Shown: one piece after another, positions 54,546-64,000 of the stretch
Layout: the number at the start of each line of letters is the position of its first letter
Numbering within the stretch: the first letter of the stretch is position 1
From: Purshia tridentata
Taxonomy: Eukaryota; Streptophyta; Magnoliopsida; Rosales; Rosaceae
Assembly: GCA_003254885.1 (NCBI GenBank)
Contig: QANT01004134.1
Span: 19,567 to 83,566, forward strand
Length of the DNA stretch: 64,000 bases
Direction of reading: 5' to 3'
Translations under genes and position numbers: made by a program
The notes under the pieces: model-generated
What the model was told of the DNA's origin: nothing
The model's input: only the letters and a program-made list of their open reading frames with translations
The model's database searches: none

Positions 54546-55210
54546 TTTAGTAGTTTTCAGATGTTTAGCACCGAACACGTTGACATGTGTTCGGCTTTGA
54601 GCAACTGAACCCATTTTCTTATGTTTTATTTTAAGTTTGTTTAAAATTTTGCCTGGCATTTATATGAATGCAGGTCCTTCTCGAGTGCGTCCCATGGCAT
54701 CAAACATGCTGAAAAACAACCATACTCATAGGAATGAAGATGTGGTTATGGATGAGGTACAGCACAATATATGCAAGGTGGCATAAGGCTAATATTGCGG
54801 AAGAGTTGCTCTTGTGAGCCATTTGGTGGTGGCGACGAGAAAACTCAATTAGCCATTTCCTGGATGTCCTCAGGATCGTCTAGAGAAGTCATATACCAAA
54901 TTTTATTTGGTTTAACAATGTATCAATTTATAATAACTTATATTAAGTTGTCTAATATGGAATAACATGGCATGGCATATCCACCTTAATTTGCATATTT
55001 ATATTTGTACGAGTGTGATCCCCTCAAATTGCAAAATCATGAAAGTAAACTTGCTGAATGGCAGTTTGATTCAAGAGTTCCAAATCAAGTATTTTGGAAT
55101 TATATTAGGAAGTTTGGGTTGATGGCGCCATTAGTTAACTATTCATACAAAACTACAAATAAGGTTGTTCTATTAGCATTTTGCAAGAGACGGCAACCTG
55201 AGACCAATAC
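54546..55210 (+). pseudogene. Plant-mobile-domain (PMD) gene fragment, truncated by a long LTR
   Basis: The frame 55005-55210 reads YIRKFGLMAPLVNYSYKTTN then KVVLLAFCKRRQPETNT. It resembles the start of the plant mobile domain found in MAIN-like proteins and in some transposons (typical wording: ALVERWRPETHTFH). It stops where the LTR-like block begins at 55211. An upstream open stretch (54674-54756) is bordered by splice-like AG and GT and may be a further exon. No intact gene is present. Confidence 0.45.
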
Positions 55211-56503
55211 TGTAACGACCCGTACCTTTTAAGTACACTAAAATAGGGCCCAACGTTGACTTGTGGTTCTAGCAAGATTCTAGCTTTGACCTTGGGTCCG
55301 TTAGGAAGGTCTTGGGCTCACGAGTTCATTGACATGCGGCATGGGTCGTTTAGAGCCCCGGTTAGAAAGTTATGAACGTGATAAAAGAGCTCAAGGTTGA
55401 CTTTTTAAATTGCTCGGAGTTTAGAGTTGACTTTGACATGGTTACGTAGAGCTCGACTTCACGAGTTCGTAGACACGTAGTATGCGTCATTTGGAGTTAC
55501 GCTTTGAAAAATATGGAGGTTCAAAGTGAGGGGCAAACTTGTAATTTCGTTGAAATGGGTTTAAAATTCCAGAAATTTCTGGAATCTCCTTTTCCCCCTT
55601 TTATTTCTCTCTCCTCTCCCCTCTCTCCCGCACATTCACTCTTCTCTCTCTCTCCTCCTCCTCTCTTCAAGGCCAAACTTTGAATGGCCATAACTTCTTC
55701 GTTTGATGTCCGATTCTGGCGATCTTGGTATTGTTGGAAAGCTATCGACGATGCCTTTCCACTGATGGTCTCAGATCATCGTTCTGATCAGCCGTGAAGA
55801 CGCAGCAGCCCAGTTACAGTCACGCCACCGCCGTCGTTTTTCGGCGATTCCGGCCGTTTCCAGCCCTGTTTGGGTCGGATTTTTAGTGGGTTTTACTCCC
55901 CTCTTCGTGTGCTTCCTTTCCCCTAAGGTATTGTCCTCTAAATTCCAGTATTTTCGTTTATCAATTTTTGGAGTTTACACACCCATTTCGGGTTCTCTTG
56001 GAAAACTAAGATTGGGTGGCGTTTTGAGTTATTTTGGAACATTAATCACTCTTAGGAACTTCCAATTGAGGATTAGAACAAGAAATTTTAAGGAATTTGA
56101 AGAAATTGGAAAGTTGGGGAAAATGGGGTTTATGCCCATTTCGGGTTTGGCTTAGACTTCCAAAATTTATTCAAATTGTGTAATGTTGTGGGCGATCTCC
56201 GTTATTAGGAACATATAATCGAAGTTGGAACGAGAAATTTGAGGAATTGTGAAGGAAATTAAAAGTTGGGTAGTTGATGCTTAGGTCCATTTTGAGATTT
56301 CTAGAAATCCAAGGCGTTTATGGTGATTTAATTGGGGATTTGGCATGAATTTGTGATATTTTAGCTAATTACCATCATTTAGAAATATAATCTGGAGTGT
56401 GGAATGATGGGTTCGAAGGAAAAAGCGGAAATGGTGAAGTTGGGGTTGAAAACGCCACTTTGTTTGGGGTGGAGGTTAGTTCGACCCATTAATTGTGGAA
56501 TTT

Positions 56504-56821
56504 AGGAATCATCATAGATTTTAGACTTTATTAAGCGGACTATTAACTTGGGTTGTATAGAAAAGACCTAGGTTAGCGAAACCCCAAATTTTAGACATAG
56601 ACGGACACTTTAAATGAGGGAACTAATGACGTATTTATCTTTTTCTTATAGAGACGACACCCAGGAATCATCATAGATTTTAGACTTTATTAAGCGGATT
56701 ATTAACTTGGGTTGTATAGAAAAGACCTAGGTTAGCGAAACCCCAAATTTTAGACATAGACGGACACTTTAAATGAGGGAACTAACGACGTATTTATCTT
56801 TTTCTTATAGGGACGACACCC
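56504..56821. repeat. 159-bp tandem duplication inside the LTR-like block
   Basis: Copies at 56504-56662 and 56663-56821 begin AGGAATCATCATAGATT and differ at only a few positions, for example AATGACG versus AACGACG. Confidence 0.92.
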
Positions 56822-57400
56822 GAGATTGAGGGCGACCCAGCCGAGCAACGAGACTAGACTCTTTGACTGTGAGTGGACTTCGTTTCCTAAACTACTTTTA
56901 TGAATTTTATGATTTAATTCGTATTTATATTTGAGTTTTAATTGAGTTTATGAATTGAGAAAATACTGGATTTCAATGGGTTTTGTACCACCGTGATTTA
57001 TTTAATTTAGAAATGTATTTGGTTCATGAGTTTGGCTTTCTGATTTCTTAAATAAGTGTGTATTTGAATTCTGGATATTGAGTAAGTTACTTTGGATTTC
57101 ATGCTTCGGTGAGACAAAAAGGAATTTAAAATGTTTTCATGTTTGAGTTTGAGAAAATACTGGATTTCAATGGGTTTTGTACCAAGGGTTTGGTTACTGA
57201 AAAAGATTTTATAGTCGGTTTAATGATTTCCCAGTTTTGGAAAGGTTATGTGTTTTATGGGCGAAAAGAGATTTATGGGAAAAGGATTTTCAAACCACCC
57301 TTTGCAGTGCCCNCAGGTCTTTGGGACCCATCACGGCACACACATAGGCTTTGGGCCGTGTGTCGGGATGCCTCGCCCTTTGGGGGCAGTCTGCGTGCAC

Positions 57401-57604
57401 GTACGACATTCTGGCTTCTTGTACGACGGCGAAGCGACGGTACAAGGGCCACCGAATCCACTCGCATGACGGCGTTACGACGGTGCGGGTGGAAGGATAA
57501 GCACGTACGACATCTTGGCTTCTTGTATGACGGCGTAGCGACGGTACAAGGGCCACTAAATCCACTTGCATGACGGCGTTGCGACGGTGCAAGTGGAAGG
57601 ATAA
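57401..57604. repeat. 104-bp tandem repeat built of alternating hairpins
   Basis: Two copies start GTACGACAT at 57401 and 57505. Each contains two hairpins: 57418-57446 and 57458-57492 in copy one, 57522-57550 and 57562-57596 in copy two. All four loops share GACGGCG and CGACG around a variable centre. Confidence 0.88.
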
Positions 57605-58267
57605 GTTTTCCAGGGTACTTAGATGGTGGTTTTATGGGTTACTTTCCAGCAAATAAATTTCAGAAAGTTCTTTTCTATTATTACATTGATTCGAAATCTG
57701 TATGAAATAGTTTTGGAAAGAAAAAGAGTTTTAAAACTGGGGGATTTCCAAAGAGAGAGATGTAAGGTTTTGATATTAACTTATTTTTGGGTACTTTTAT
57801 TATAATAAATGAATTATGTTATAACTTAAGTTTAAATACTTTTATCTCTGTCCACTCACTGAGTTGTCTCATTAGTTATCTCTTTTTGTCATTTTAAAAT
57901 TTCCCCCAGGTGGTAGCGGTGAAGCGGTCGGGCCAAAGTCGTCGAGGAAAGCTAGCGAGTTTAGTGGTTTTTAGTAGCAACTTAGTTATTTTTGTAAGCT
58001 TTATTTTTCCCAGCGAAGTTTTGTAGCCAACCTTAACAACTCTCGAATAATTAATTAGTTGGATTGAAATTGTTGGGTCAGAGACCCCTTTTGGTTGTGG
58101 TAGAGGAGCTGTGAATGCTTAGAAGTGTATTTGCAGGTCTCGTGGAGAAAAGGGTTAGTCCAATTTCAGGGGAGGTTCTGCCGAATTTTCGGTAGAATTT
58201 TCCTTGATATTGGATTCCCGCAGGATCACTCCGGGTTCCAAGGTGGAATTCGGGGAGGGTCCTGTCA

Positions 58268-58419
58268 TTGAATGAGGAGAATTTGTTACCCTCAACTAAA
58301 CAGATTGACTTGCAGCTTGGTATAAAAGTGGTTGTTTGATGAAGTTTGAGTTGAATGAGGAGAATTTGTTACCCTCAACTATACAGATTGACTTGCAGCT
58401 TGGTATAAAAGTGGTTGTT
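58268..58419. repeat. 83-bp direct repeat beginning exactly at the LTR-like 3' border
   Basis: TTGAATGAGGAGAATTTG occurs at 58268 and 58351, and the copies stay alike for about 69 bp with one clear mismatch. The copy contains TTGGTATAAAAG, a distant look-alike of a tRNA-Met primer site. Confidence 0.85.
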
Positions 58420-58829
58420 GTTCTGACTATTTTTGTAAAAGGAGCTAGCTAGGGTGAATGTAGCACATAGGTGCACTGCCATACCAATTTACTTTGTACA
58501 TGTTTGCAGGTTTAGCATAGAAATTATGCATATTTTGAATGGTGAATACTAGGGGTTGACAAGATAAAATTTAGAGTGCTTGCTTATGGTTTTACAATGG
58601 AAAGGCTTTCCCTACTTTTAAAGAGATTTTTTATTTCATTTTTGTGAACATGAATATTTTTGTATGTGAATGTTCAAATGTTATGAGAATGGAAGCATTT
58701 TAGTTGCAGGCTTACAATTTTCAAATGTTAAAGCAAGTATATTATTGACATTACATATCTCAATATTCCTCAAAACTAATATGTAAATATACATTTATAC
58801 TAGTTTAAAATGAAAATATGATATGATAA

Positions 58830-59215
58830 ACAGCTTAAATATCAGTTATAGAGTTAAATTTGATGTAAAAATACTATTAAAATAGTTCGTGTATGAATTA
58901 TAACATCTAAAAACTGTTGAAAACTGATATTTAAATATCTCTTTTATATCAGTTATGAAAAACAAATTAATATCTAAACTATGTTAGATATCTTATTATG
59001 TTTTTTAAGATATCAGTCAATTTTAAAACTGATATCTATTGGTTATCATTGATATCAGATTTTCAATAAATAAGATAACTAATACTATTGTAGACATCAG
59101 TTAATAACTGATATCTAAAAAAGGTACATTAGATATCAGGACGCGCCTTATCAGTCGATAACACTAATAGACATCAATTATTGACTGATATGTATTAACG
59201 TTTTTCTAGTAATGC
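58830..59215 (-). mobile_element. Possible CACTA-type element end with subterminal ATATCAGT repeats
   Basis: About ten copies of ATATCAGT/ACTGATAT in both orientations lie within 390 bp, next to TTTTTCTAGTAATGCAC. Read on the minus strand this gives an end of the form CATTACTAGAAAAA, as seen at termini of some plant CACTA (En/Spm-like) elements, which carry dense subterminal repeats. The partner end was not found. Confidence 0.45.
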
Positions 59216-59760
59216 ACAAAAGACCAAACTCAAGACTCAAGCTCTTCTAACGATTTCCTTTACTCTTACATGGGAAGTTTCTATCAGTACTTTTCCATGT
59301 TCAAATAGTGTACTTTGGATTCAAATGGGAGAATGTGTTCTTATCTGGATAACAAATGACTCACTAAAAGTTGACCCAAAATCGATTCAATATTATTAGT
59401 CAAAAGACTCAACCAACTTTTCCAGCATTCATTGCCCAGTTGGACCAAGACAACTTTTACTTGTTCAAATAATAATCGAGGTGAAGCATGGTGAGGAACG
59501 GCAAATCACTTTATGATATTAAGAGGCTAATGAATTATCAAAATATTTGATGAAAAAATAATAAAAAGCTAGAAGATTGAATTGTGGTGCAGTGTGTAAG
59601 CGTATGGAGCTATAAAAAGCCTAGAATCACCTCAATGTTTACCAAATGGCTCAGAGATGAGTAGAAACATTGCAATTGGTATTACTGTAGTCTGTGGTTA
59701 ATCGCATTCCTGTTCATGAATCATGCCCTTTTCTTTAATTAATTATCTGTTTCTAATTAC

Positions 59761-59773
59761 TTGACTTGACGTG
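59761..59773 (+). promoter_or_regulatory. W-box/TGACG-like elements upstream of chitinase 1
   Basis: TTGACTTGACGTG holds two TTGAC cores and one TGACG core. TTGACGTG recurs in the second gene's promoter at 61793-61800. WRKY and TGA factors bind such cores in defence genes; use here is inferred. Confidence 0.55.
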
Positions 59774-59975
59774 TTTCAGGGGGCACTGAGAAACAGATGA
59801 ACTAGTCAATGCAAACCCAAATTTGGATCAGTCTTGGCATACAACGTCACTAAAATCAAACCCTTCTTCAATTTTCCACAAACGAACCCCAGAAGCACAT
59901 ACACGCAGCACATCGATCATGATCTTTTCTTCACCATGAAAATTTAGCCACCCAACAACCCATTTTGAAGAAAAT

Positions 59976-59981
59976 GGTCAA
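59976..59981 (-). promoter_or_regulatory. W-box TTGACC near chitinase 1
   Basis: GGTCAA (TTGACC on the minus strand) lies about 28 bp before the TATA box, in a block conserved with the second gene (61950-61955). Confidence 0.5.
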
Positions 59982-60003
59982 ATAAAACCGTTCCCACACC
60001 GAA

Positions 60004-60013
60004 CTATATATAC
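60004..60013 (+). promoter_or_regulatory. TATA box of chitinase 1
   Basis: CTATATATAC lies 69 bp before the ATG. The same position in the second gene has CTATATATAT, so both promoters come from the duplicated unit. Confidence 0.75.
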
Positions 60014-60081
60014 ACCCCCAAACCCCAAACCTTACCCACATTCCACACAAAAAGTTCATCAAACACCTTCAAAAGAGAAAA

Positions 60082-61340
60082 ATGAAGTTATACTCGCACA
60101 CCCTCATCTTCCTCTCCCTAACTCTGTTTCTAGGGACCTCCACTGCAGAACAATGTGGGAGGCAAGCCGGTGGGGCAGTGTGCCCAAATGGGCTGTGCTG
60201 TAGCGAACATGGGTGGTGTGGCAAAGACACTGCCTACTGTGGAACTGGCTGCCAAAGCAATTGTGGTGGTGGTGGTTCAACACCAACCCCAAGTGGTGGT
60301 GGTGGTGGTGATGTTAGCAGCCTCGTTACCTCATCTATGTTCGACCAAATGCTCAAGTATCGAAACGATGGACGTTGCCCGAGTAATGGGTTCTACAAAT
60401 ACGATGCTTTCATTGCTGCTGCTAAGTCTTTCAATGGGTTTGGCACAACAGGGGATGTGACCGCACGCAAGAGGGAGCTTGCTGCTTTCTTGGCTCAGAC
60501 CTCTCATGAGACCACTGGTTAGTGATGATCAATTGGTTTGGTGATCATGTTCATCAGTTCATTAAGCAGCATTTGAATTAATGTGGTATTTGTGTGGTTT
60601 GATTGATTTTGTGTAGGAGGATGGGCAAGTGCACCAGATGGTCCTTATGCATGGGGATACTGCTTTATCAATGAGAAAAACCAGGATGTGTATTGTTCAT
60701 CAACCCAATATCCATGCGCTGCTGGTAAAAAATACTATGGCAGAGGACCAATTCAACTCACCCAGTTAAGTCTCAATTCTCTGTTTCAACATAAAACCAT
60801 TCATCTAATGACTTGATGCTGAATTAATGTTTGTGGGTTGGTTTGACCACATCTTTTGAGATGTCACCATTCAACTCATCGAAACATCAGATCATACTCT
60901 CCTTTTTTTCTTTTTCATTATGTCTAGAAGAATACTTGACGATAAGACTGACTTGTTGACTTTCTTATAGCAACTACAACTACGCTCAAGCGGGTAAAGC
61001 AATTGGAGTGGACCTGATAAACAACCCGGATCTAGTGGCCACAGACCCGGTTGTATCATTCAAGACAGCTATATGGTTTTGGATGACCCAACAGGCAAAC
61101 AAACCATCAAGTCACAATGTCATCGTTGGCAGTTGGAACCCATCTGATGCAGACAGATCGGCGGGTCGGGTTCCTGGGTATGGTGTGATCACAAACATAA
61201 TCAATGGTGGGCTTGAATGTGGGCATGGCCCAGATGATAAGGTGGCTGATCGGATCGGGTTCTACCGGAGGTACTGTGACATATTGGGAGTGAGCCCCGG
61301 GGACAACTTAGATTGCTATACTCAAAAGCCATTTGCCTAA
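60082..61340 (+). CDS. Class I endochitinase (hevein domain plus GH19), first of tandem pair
   Basis: Three exons (60082-60517, 60617-60764, 60971-61340) give 317 residues. A signal peptide (~1-22) is followed by a hevein-type chitin-binding domain with eight cysteines (~23-62), a Gly-rich linker and a GH19 catalytic domain. Predicted acid/base Glu is in SHETTGG (~Glu143) and the second Glu follows WGYCFIN (~Glu165). The chitin-site motif reads NYNYA, where family members usually have NYNYG. The protein ends KPFA without the short hydrophobic vacuolar propeptide of many class I chitinases, so secretion to the apoplast is inferred. The enzyme cuts beta-1,4-GlcNAc chains of fungal walls. The upstream region has W-box-like sites and a TATA box. 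Confidence 0.96.
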
Positions 61341-61792
61341 AAATGTTTAGCATGGCGGCTTGTAATAAATAATGACAATAATCCTATGCAATAGGAAATT
61401 TCTCGTTTTCTATTAGAGTAAATTTTTAATCTATCTAAATAACATACTTGGATAGCAACTAATTAGCATTTTTCTCTTCAATGTTGGATATCAATGCTTA
61501 TTTCACCATAACTAATCACTATAACTGACTAATAATCAAAGTACGAATCCTATTACCCCAAATTAAAAGAAAAAAGAATAAGACCTGTAACTGATTCCCA
61601 AGGCCCTGATGAAACTTCCTCCTCTCACAGGATGTATGTGGGACCGATCTTTAAACGATAAGACCCACACGTATACTTATGGGAGAGAAATCACATAAAA
61701 AAAAGGGTTCGCAATTTCTTTCTGTTTAAATAGTACAGAATGTAGGTCCATTCTGTTCCTGCCCTTTTCTTTAATTCTCTGCTTCTAGTTAA

Positions 61793-61800
61793 TTGACGTG
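61793..61800 (+). promoter_or_regulatory. TTGACGTG element upstream of chitinase 2
   Basis: W-box core overlapping TGACG, in a block conserved with 59766-59773. Confidence 0.5.
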
Positions 61801-61949
61801 TTTCTGGGGAAAGAGATGAAACTAGTCAATTAATCCGGAACCATATTTGGCATCTTCCCCAAATTCAACGTCACTAAAATGAAACCTTTTTGCAATTTTC
61901 CACATCATGAAACTTAGCCACGTACCCAACAATCCATTTTGAAGTAAAT

Positions 61950-61955
61950 GGTCAA
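61950..61955 (-). promoter_or_regulatory. W-box TTGACC near chitinase 2
   Basis: GGTCAA 28 bp before the TATA box, at the same relative place as in the first gene. Confidence 0.5.
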
Positions 61956-61977
61956 GCAAAACCGCTCTCACACCGCA

Positions 61978-61988
61978 CTATATATATC
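61978..61988 (+). promoter_or_regulatory. TATA box of chitinase 2
   Basis: CTATATATATC lies 59 bp before the ATG in a block conserved with the first gene. Confidence 0.75.
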
Positions 61989-62036
61989 CCCAAACCCCAT
62001 ATATTAATTCCATCAAATTAAACACCTTCAAAGAAA

Positions 62037-63195
62037 ATGAAGTTGTACACTCTTATCATCTTGTCCCTAAGTTTGTTTCTAAAGGCCTCAGCTGAACAAT
62101 GTGGGACGCAAGCTGGTGGTGCTGTGTGTCCCAATGGGCTATGTTGTAGCCAGCATGGGTGGTGTGGCACCAAAATCACCTACTGTGGAACTGGTTGCCA
62201 AAGCCAATGTGGAGGTTCGACCCCAAAACCAACCCCAACCCCAACCCCAAGTGGTGGTGGTGATGTTAGCAGCCTCGTTACCTCATCGATGTTCGACCAA
62301 ATGCTCAAGTATCGAAACGATGGGCGTTGTCCGAGTAATGGGTTCTACAAATACGATGCTTTCATTGCTGCTGCTCGGTCTTTCAATGGGTTTGGCACAA
62401 CTGGGGATGTGACCACACTCAAGAGAGAGCTTGCTGCTTTCTTGGCTCAGACCTCTCATGAGACCACTGGTTAGTGATCAACCCATATTGCTCATATTTG
62501 TTTATAATTATGTATCATGGTGAATTATATGATCATTAATTTTGTGGTTGCTATATAATCTTTATATATATATATATATATATATGTAGGAGGATGGGCA
62601 AGTGCACCAGATGGTCCTTATGCATGGGGTTATTGCTTTATCAGGGAAAAAAACCAAGATGTGTATTGTTCATCCAACCAATATCCATGCGCTCCTGGTA
62701 AAAAATATTATGGCCGAGGACCCATCCAACTCACTCAGTATGTTCATCTCTTTATTCAATATAAACAAAAATACTAAATACATATATGATTAAATTAATT
62801 AAAATTGTATTTGTCTTTCTTATAGCAACTACAATTACGGTCAAGCGGGTAAAGCAATCGGAGCGGATCTGATAAACAATCCGGATCTAGTAGCCACCGA
62901 CCCGGTTGTATCATTCAAGACAGCTATATGGTTTTGGATGACTCCACAGGCAAACAAGCCATCAAGTCACAATGTCATCGTTGGTCGTTGGAACCCATCT
63001 AATGCAGATAGATCCGCGGGTCGGGTTCCTGGATATGGTGTCATCACTAACATAATAAATGGTGGGCTTGAATGTGGGCATGGGCAAGATGATAGAGTGG
63101 GTAGTCGGATCGGGTTCTACAGGAGGTACTGTGGCATATTGGGAGTGACTCCTGGGGACAACTTAGATTGTTATAATCAAAAGCCATTTGCCTAA
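62037..63195 (+). CDS. Class I endochitinase (hevein domain plus GH19), second of tandem pair
   Basis: Three exons (62037-62469, 62590-62737, 62826-63195) give 316 residues. Intron positions and phases equal those of the first copy. Signal peptide (~1-19), eight-cysteine hevein domain, then a linker with a Thr-Pro repeat instead of the first gene's Gly run. The GH19 domain has SHETTGG (~Glu142), WGYCFIRE (~Glu164) and the usual NYNYG motif. The end KPFA again lacks a vacuolar propeptide. The two proteins are nearly identical across most of the catalytic domain and differ mainly in signal peptide, hevein loop, linker and a handful of catalytic-domain residues, so the duplication is fairly recent or has been homogenised. 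Intron 1 has a TA microsatellite (about 62563-62585). Confidence 0.96.
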
Positions 63196-64000
63196 AATGG
63201 CGTGGTCCGAAAAATAATAATAGTTGCAAACATTGTTTATTCTGGCAGCTTGTGATAAATAATGACAATAATCATATATGTAATAATTTCTTGTTTTCTA
63301 TTTGGGAAATTTCCGTGATCCAAAGGATAAGAGTTGTTAAGAATGTTTAGTTTTGCAGCTTGCAATAAAGACAATAATCCTAAGTAATGGGATATTTCTC
63401 ATTTTAAAATCAATTAATTATAAGGTTCGATATAGTTTTTAGGCCTGGGTCACTAATAATATTAGCCAAAAAGACAATTGGCTCAACCACTTGAATTTCA
63501 AGATAAAACTTATGCCGATCACTGAGTGCTCGATAGTTGTATCTATATTGTATCTGCAGTTACAACATTGCAGCAATATTATATATGTATATTTTTTAAA
63601 ACTTTAGTTTTAAATTTTTAACTAATAAATCTTCTAAAACACACTATAAAATTAATACTTAATCAACCTCTTAAATATTAAAATTCAAGTAAAAAAAAAA
63701 AATTGCAGTTGGTAAGTGCTTGACGACCTAATTTACGTTAATGGATGCACTTTACGCGCACATATTGTCCTTTAGGTATCTTAATATAATTTTTATCAAG
63801 TATCTTAATGGTTTGGTAGTAGGACTTAACTTACTATTAATTATTTATGTATATCATACAAAAATATATATATATATATAAGCATTTCATGAAAATAAAT
63901 CATGTGTAATTATTTCATATAGGTGAAAATGTGACATATGTATAAACTTTTAATTATTTAATTTAGGTGACTTAAAGTCTTAAACATGCATAAGCATTGG
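63196..64000. other. Downstream region with two chitinase-type 3' UTR copies, then AT-rich DNA
   Basis: The gene's own 3' untranslated segment (GCAGCTTGTGATAAATAATG at 63246) is followed about 110 bp later by a second related segment (63338-63405) that resembles the first gene's 3' end. After 63410 I see only AT-rich DNA with a TA run near 63866-63880. Confidence 0.65.

Larger units (their letters stand above)
55211..58267 (+). mobile_element. Long solo-LTR-like block (Ty3/Gypsy chromovirus style), about 3.06 kb
   Basis: The block starts TGTAACGACCCG and ends GGAGGGTCCTGTCA, the style of long Tekay/Del-type LTRs in plants. Inside are a CT-rich leader (55590-55670), a segment reading CCATAACTTCTTCGTTTGA with a GTTGGAAAGCT stretch that is common in such LTRs, a 159-bp tandem duplication and a hairpin array. 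I see no gag or pol, no second LTR in the window and no matching target duplication (AATAC left, TTGAA right). A solo LTR or a fragment of a larger element are both possible. One N is at 57313. Confidence 0.6.
58420..60003. other. Intergenic region with CACTA-like remnant, upstream of the chitinase pair
   Basis: 58540-58820 is plain AT-rich DNA. 58830-59215 is a transposon-like array described separately. 59230-60003 is the far and near upstream region of the first chitinase gene. No gene is seen. Confidence 0.55.
61341..61977. other. Spacer between the two chitinase genes (3' UTR plus duplicated promoter)
   Basis: The first ~70 bp is the first gene's 3' untranslated region (AATAAATAATGACAATAAT). 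The last ~240 bp repeats the promoter block seen before the first gene, including TTGACGTGTTTC and ACTAGTCAAT. Confidence 0.7.

Noticed and set aside
57139-57592. Open frames across the GACGG repeat array
   Set aside because: They arise from repeat composition in the LTR-like block, contain an N and show no known domain.
57401-57604. CRISPR-like pattern of regular repeats
   Set aside because: Only two units without unique spacers, in a plant transposon; the pattern is a tandem hairpin repeat.
40628-63195. Biosynthetic or defence gene cluster spanning DGAT3 to chitinases
   Set aside because: Genes belong to unrelated pathways and are separated by large transposon blocks; only the chitinases are paired.

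Overview
This window is nuclear DNA from a flowering plant: genes are split by many short GT-AG introns, intergenic DNA is AT-rich, and plant-specific families are present (CHX antiporter, phytepsin-type aspartic proteinase with a saposin-like insert, hevein-type chitinases, DGAT3, CHUP1/IPGA1-like protein, plastid ribosomal protein L18). The proteins look like those of a core eudicot. A rosid, possibly Rosaceae, is a guess from general resemblance and was not tested. Runs of N and a pure A run mark draft-assembly joints. All exon borders below were read by eye from splice motifs and reading phase. In every complete model the summed exon length is a multiple of three.

Layout: (1) 0-6.6 kb: a DUF1350 gene (-, its 3' end beyond the left edge) and a GT47 exostosin-type glycosyltransferase (+) share a 270-bp divergent promoter; a WBP2/GRAM-like gene (-) follows. 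(2) 8.7-23.8 kb: five minus-strand genes, namely a CHX17/18-type K+/H+ antiporter, plastid L18, a DEAD-box helicase of the RH50 type, a rhomboid with a RanBP2 zinc finger (RBL14 type) and a small predicted plastid membrane protein. (3) 24-31 kb: a Harbinger-like MITE, then a 13-exon aspartic proteinase (-) whose introns hold a Mutator-type MITE with a 9-bp target duplication and a possible LINE 3' remnant. (4) 31.5-47 kb: a 24-exon SMARCAL1/CHR18-type annealing helicase (+), DGAT3 (-) and an IPGA1/CHUP1-like coiled-coil protein (-). From memory, this order matches Arabidopsis At1g48310, At1g48300 and At1g48280. (5) 49.7-59.2 kb is transposon-rich: a degenerate Copia element (-), a long solo-LTR-like block inserted beside a plant-mobile-domain fragment, and a CACTA-like remnant. 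(6) 60-63.2 kb: a tandem pair of class I chitinases (+) with duplicated promoters.

These are independent housekeeping and defence genes. Only the chitinase pair looks like a functional unit made by local duplication. I did not find a wholly new biological system. The observations I rate highest are a three-copy 21-residue repeat carrying PCNA-box-like motifs at the C-terminus of the SMARCAL1 homologue, four tandem hairpins with compensatory arm changes inside the solo LTR, a 21-bp intronic foldback in the helicase gene, a minisatellite crossing the stop codon of the rhomboid gene, and an orphan second 3'-UTR copy behind the chitinase pair.
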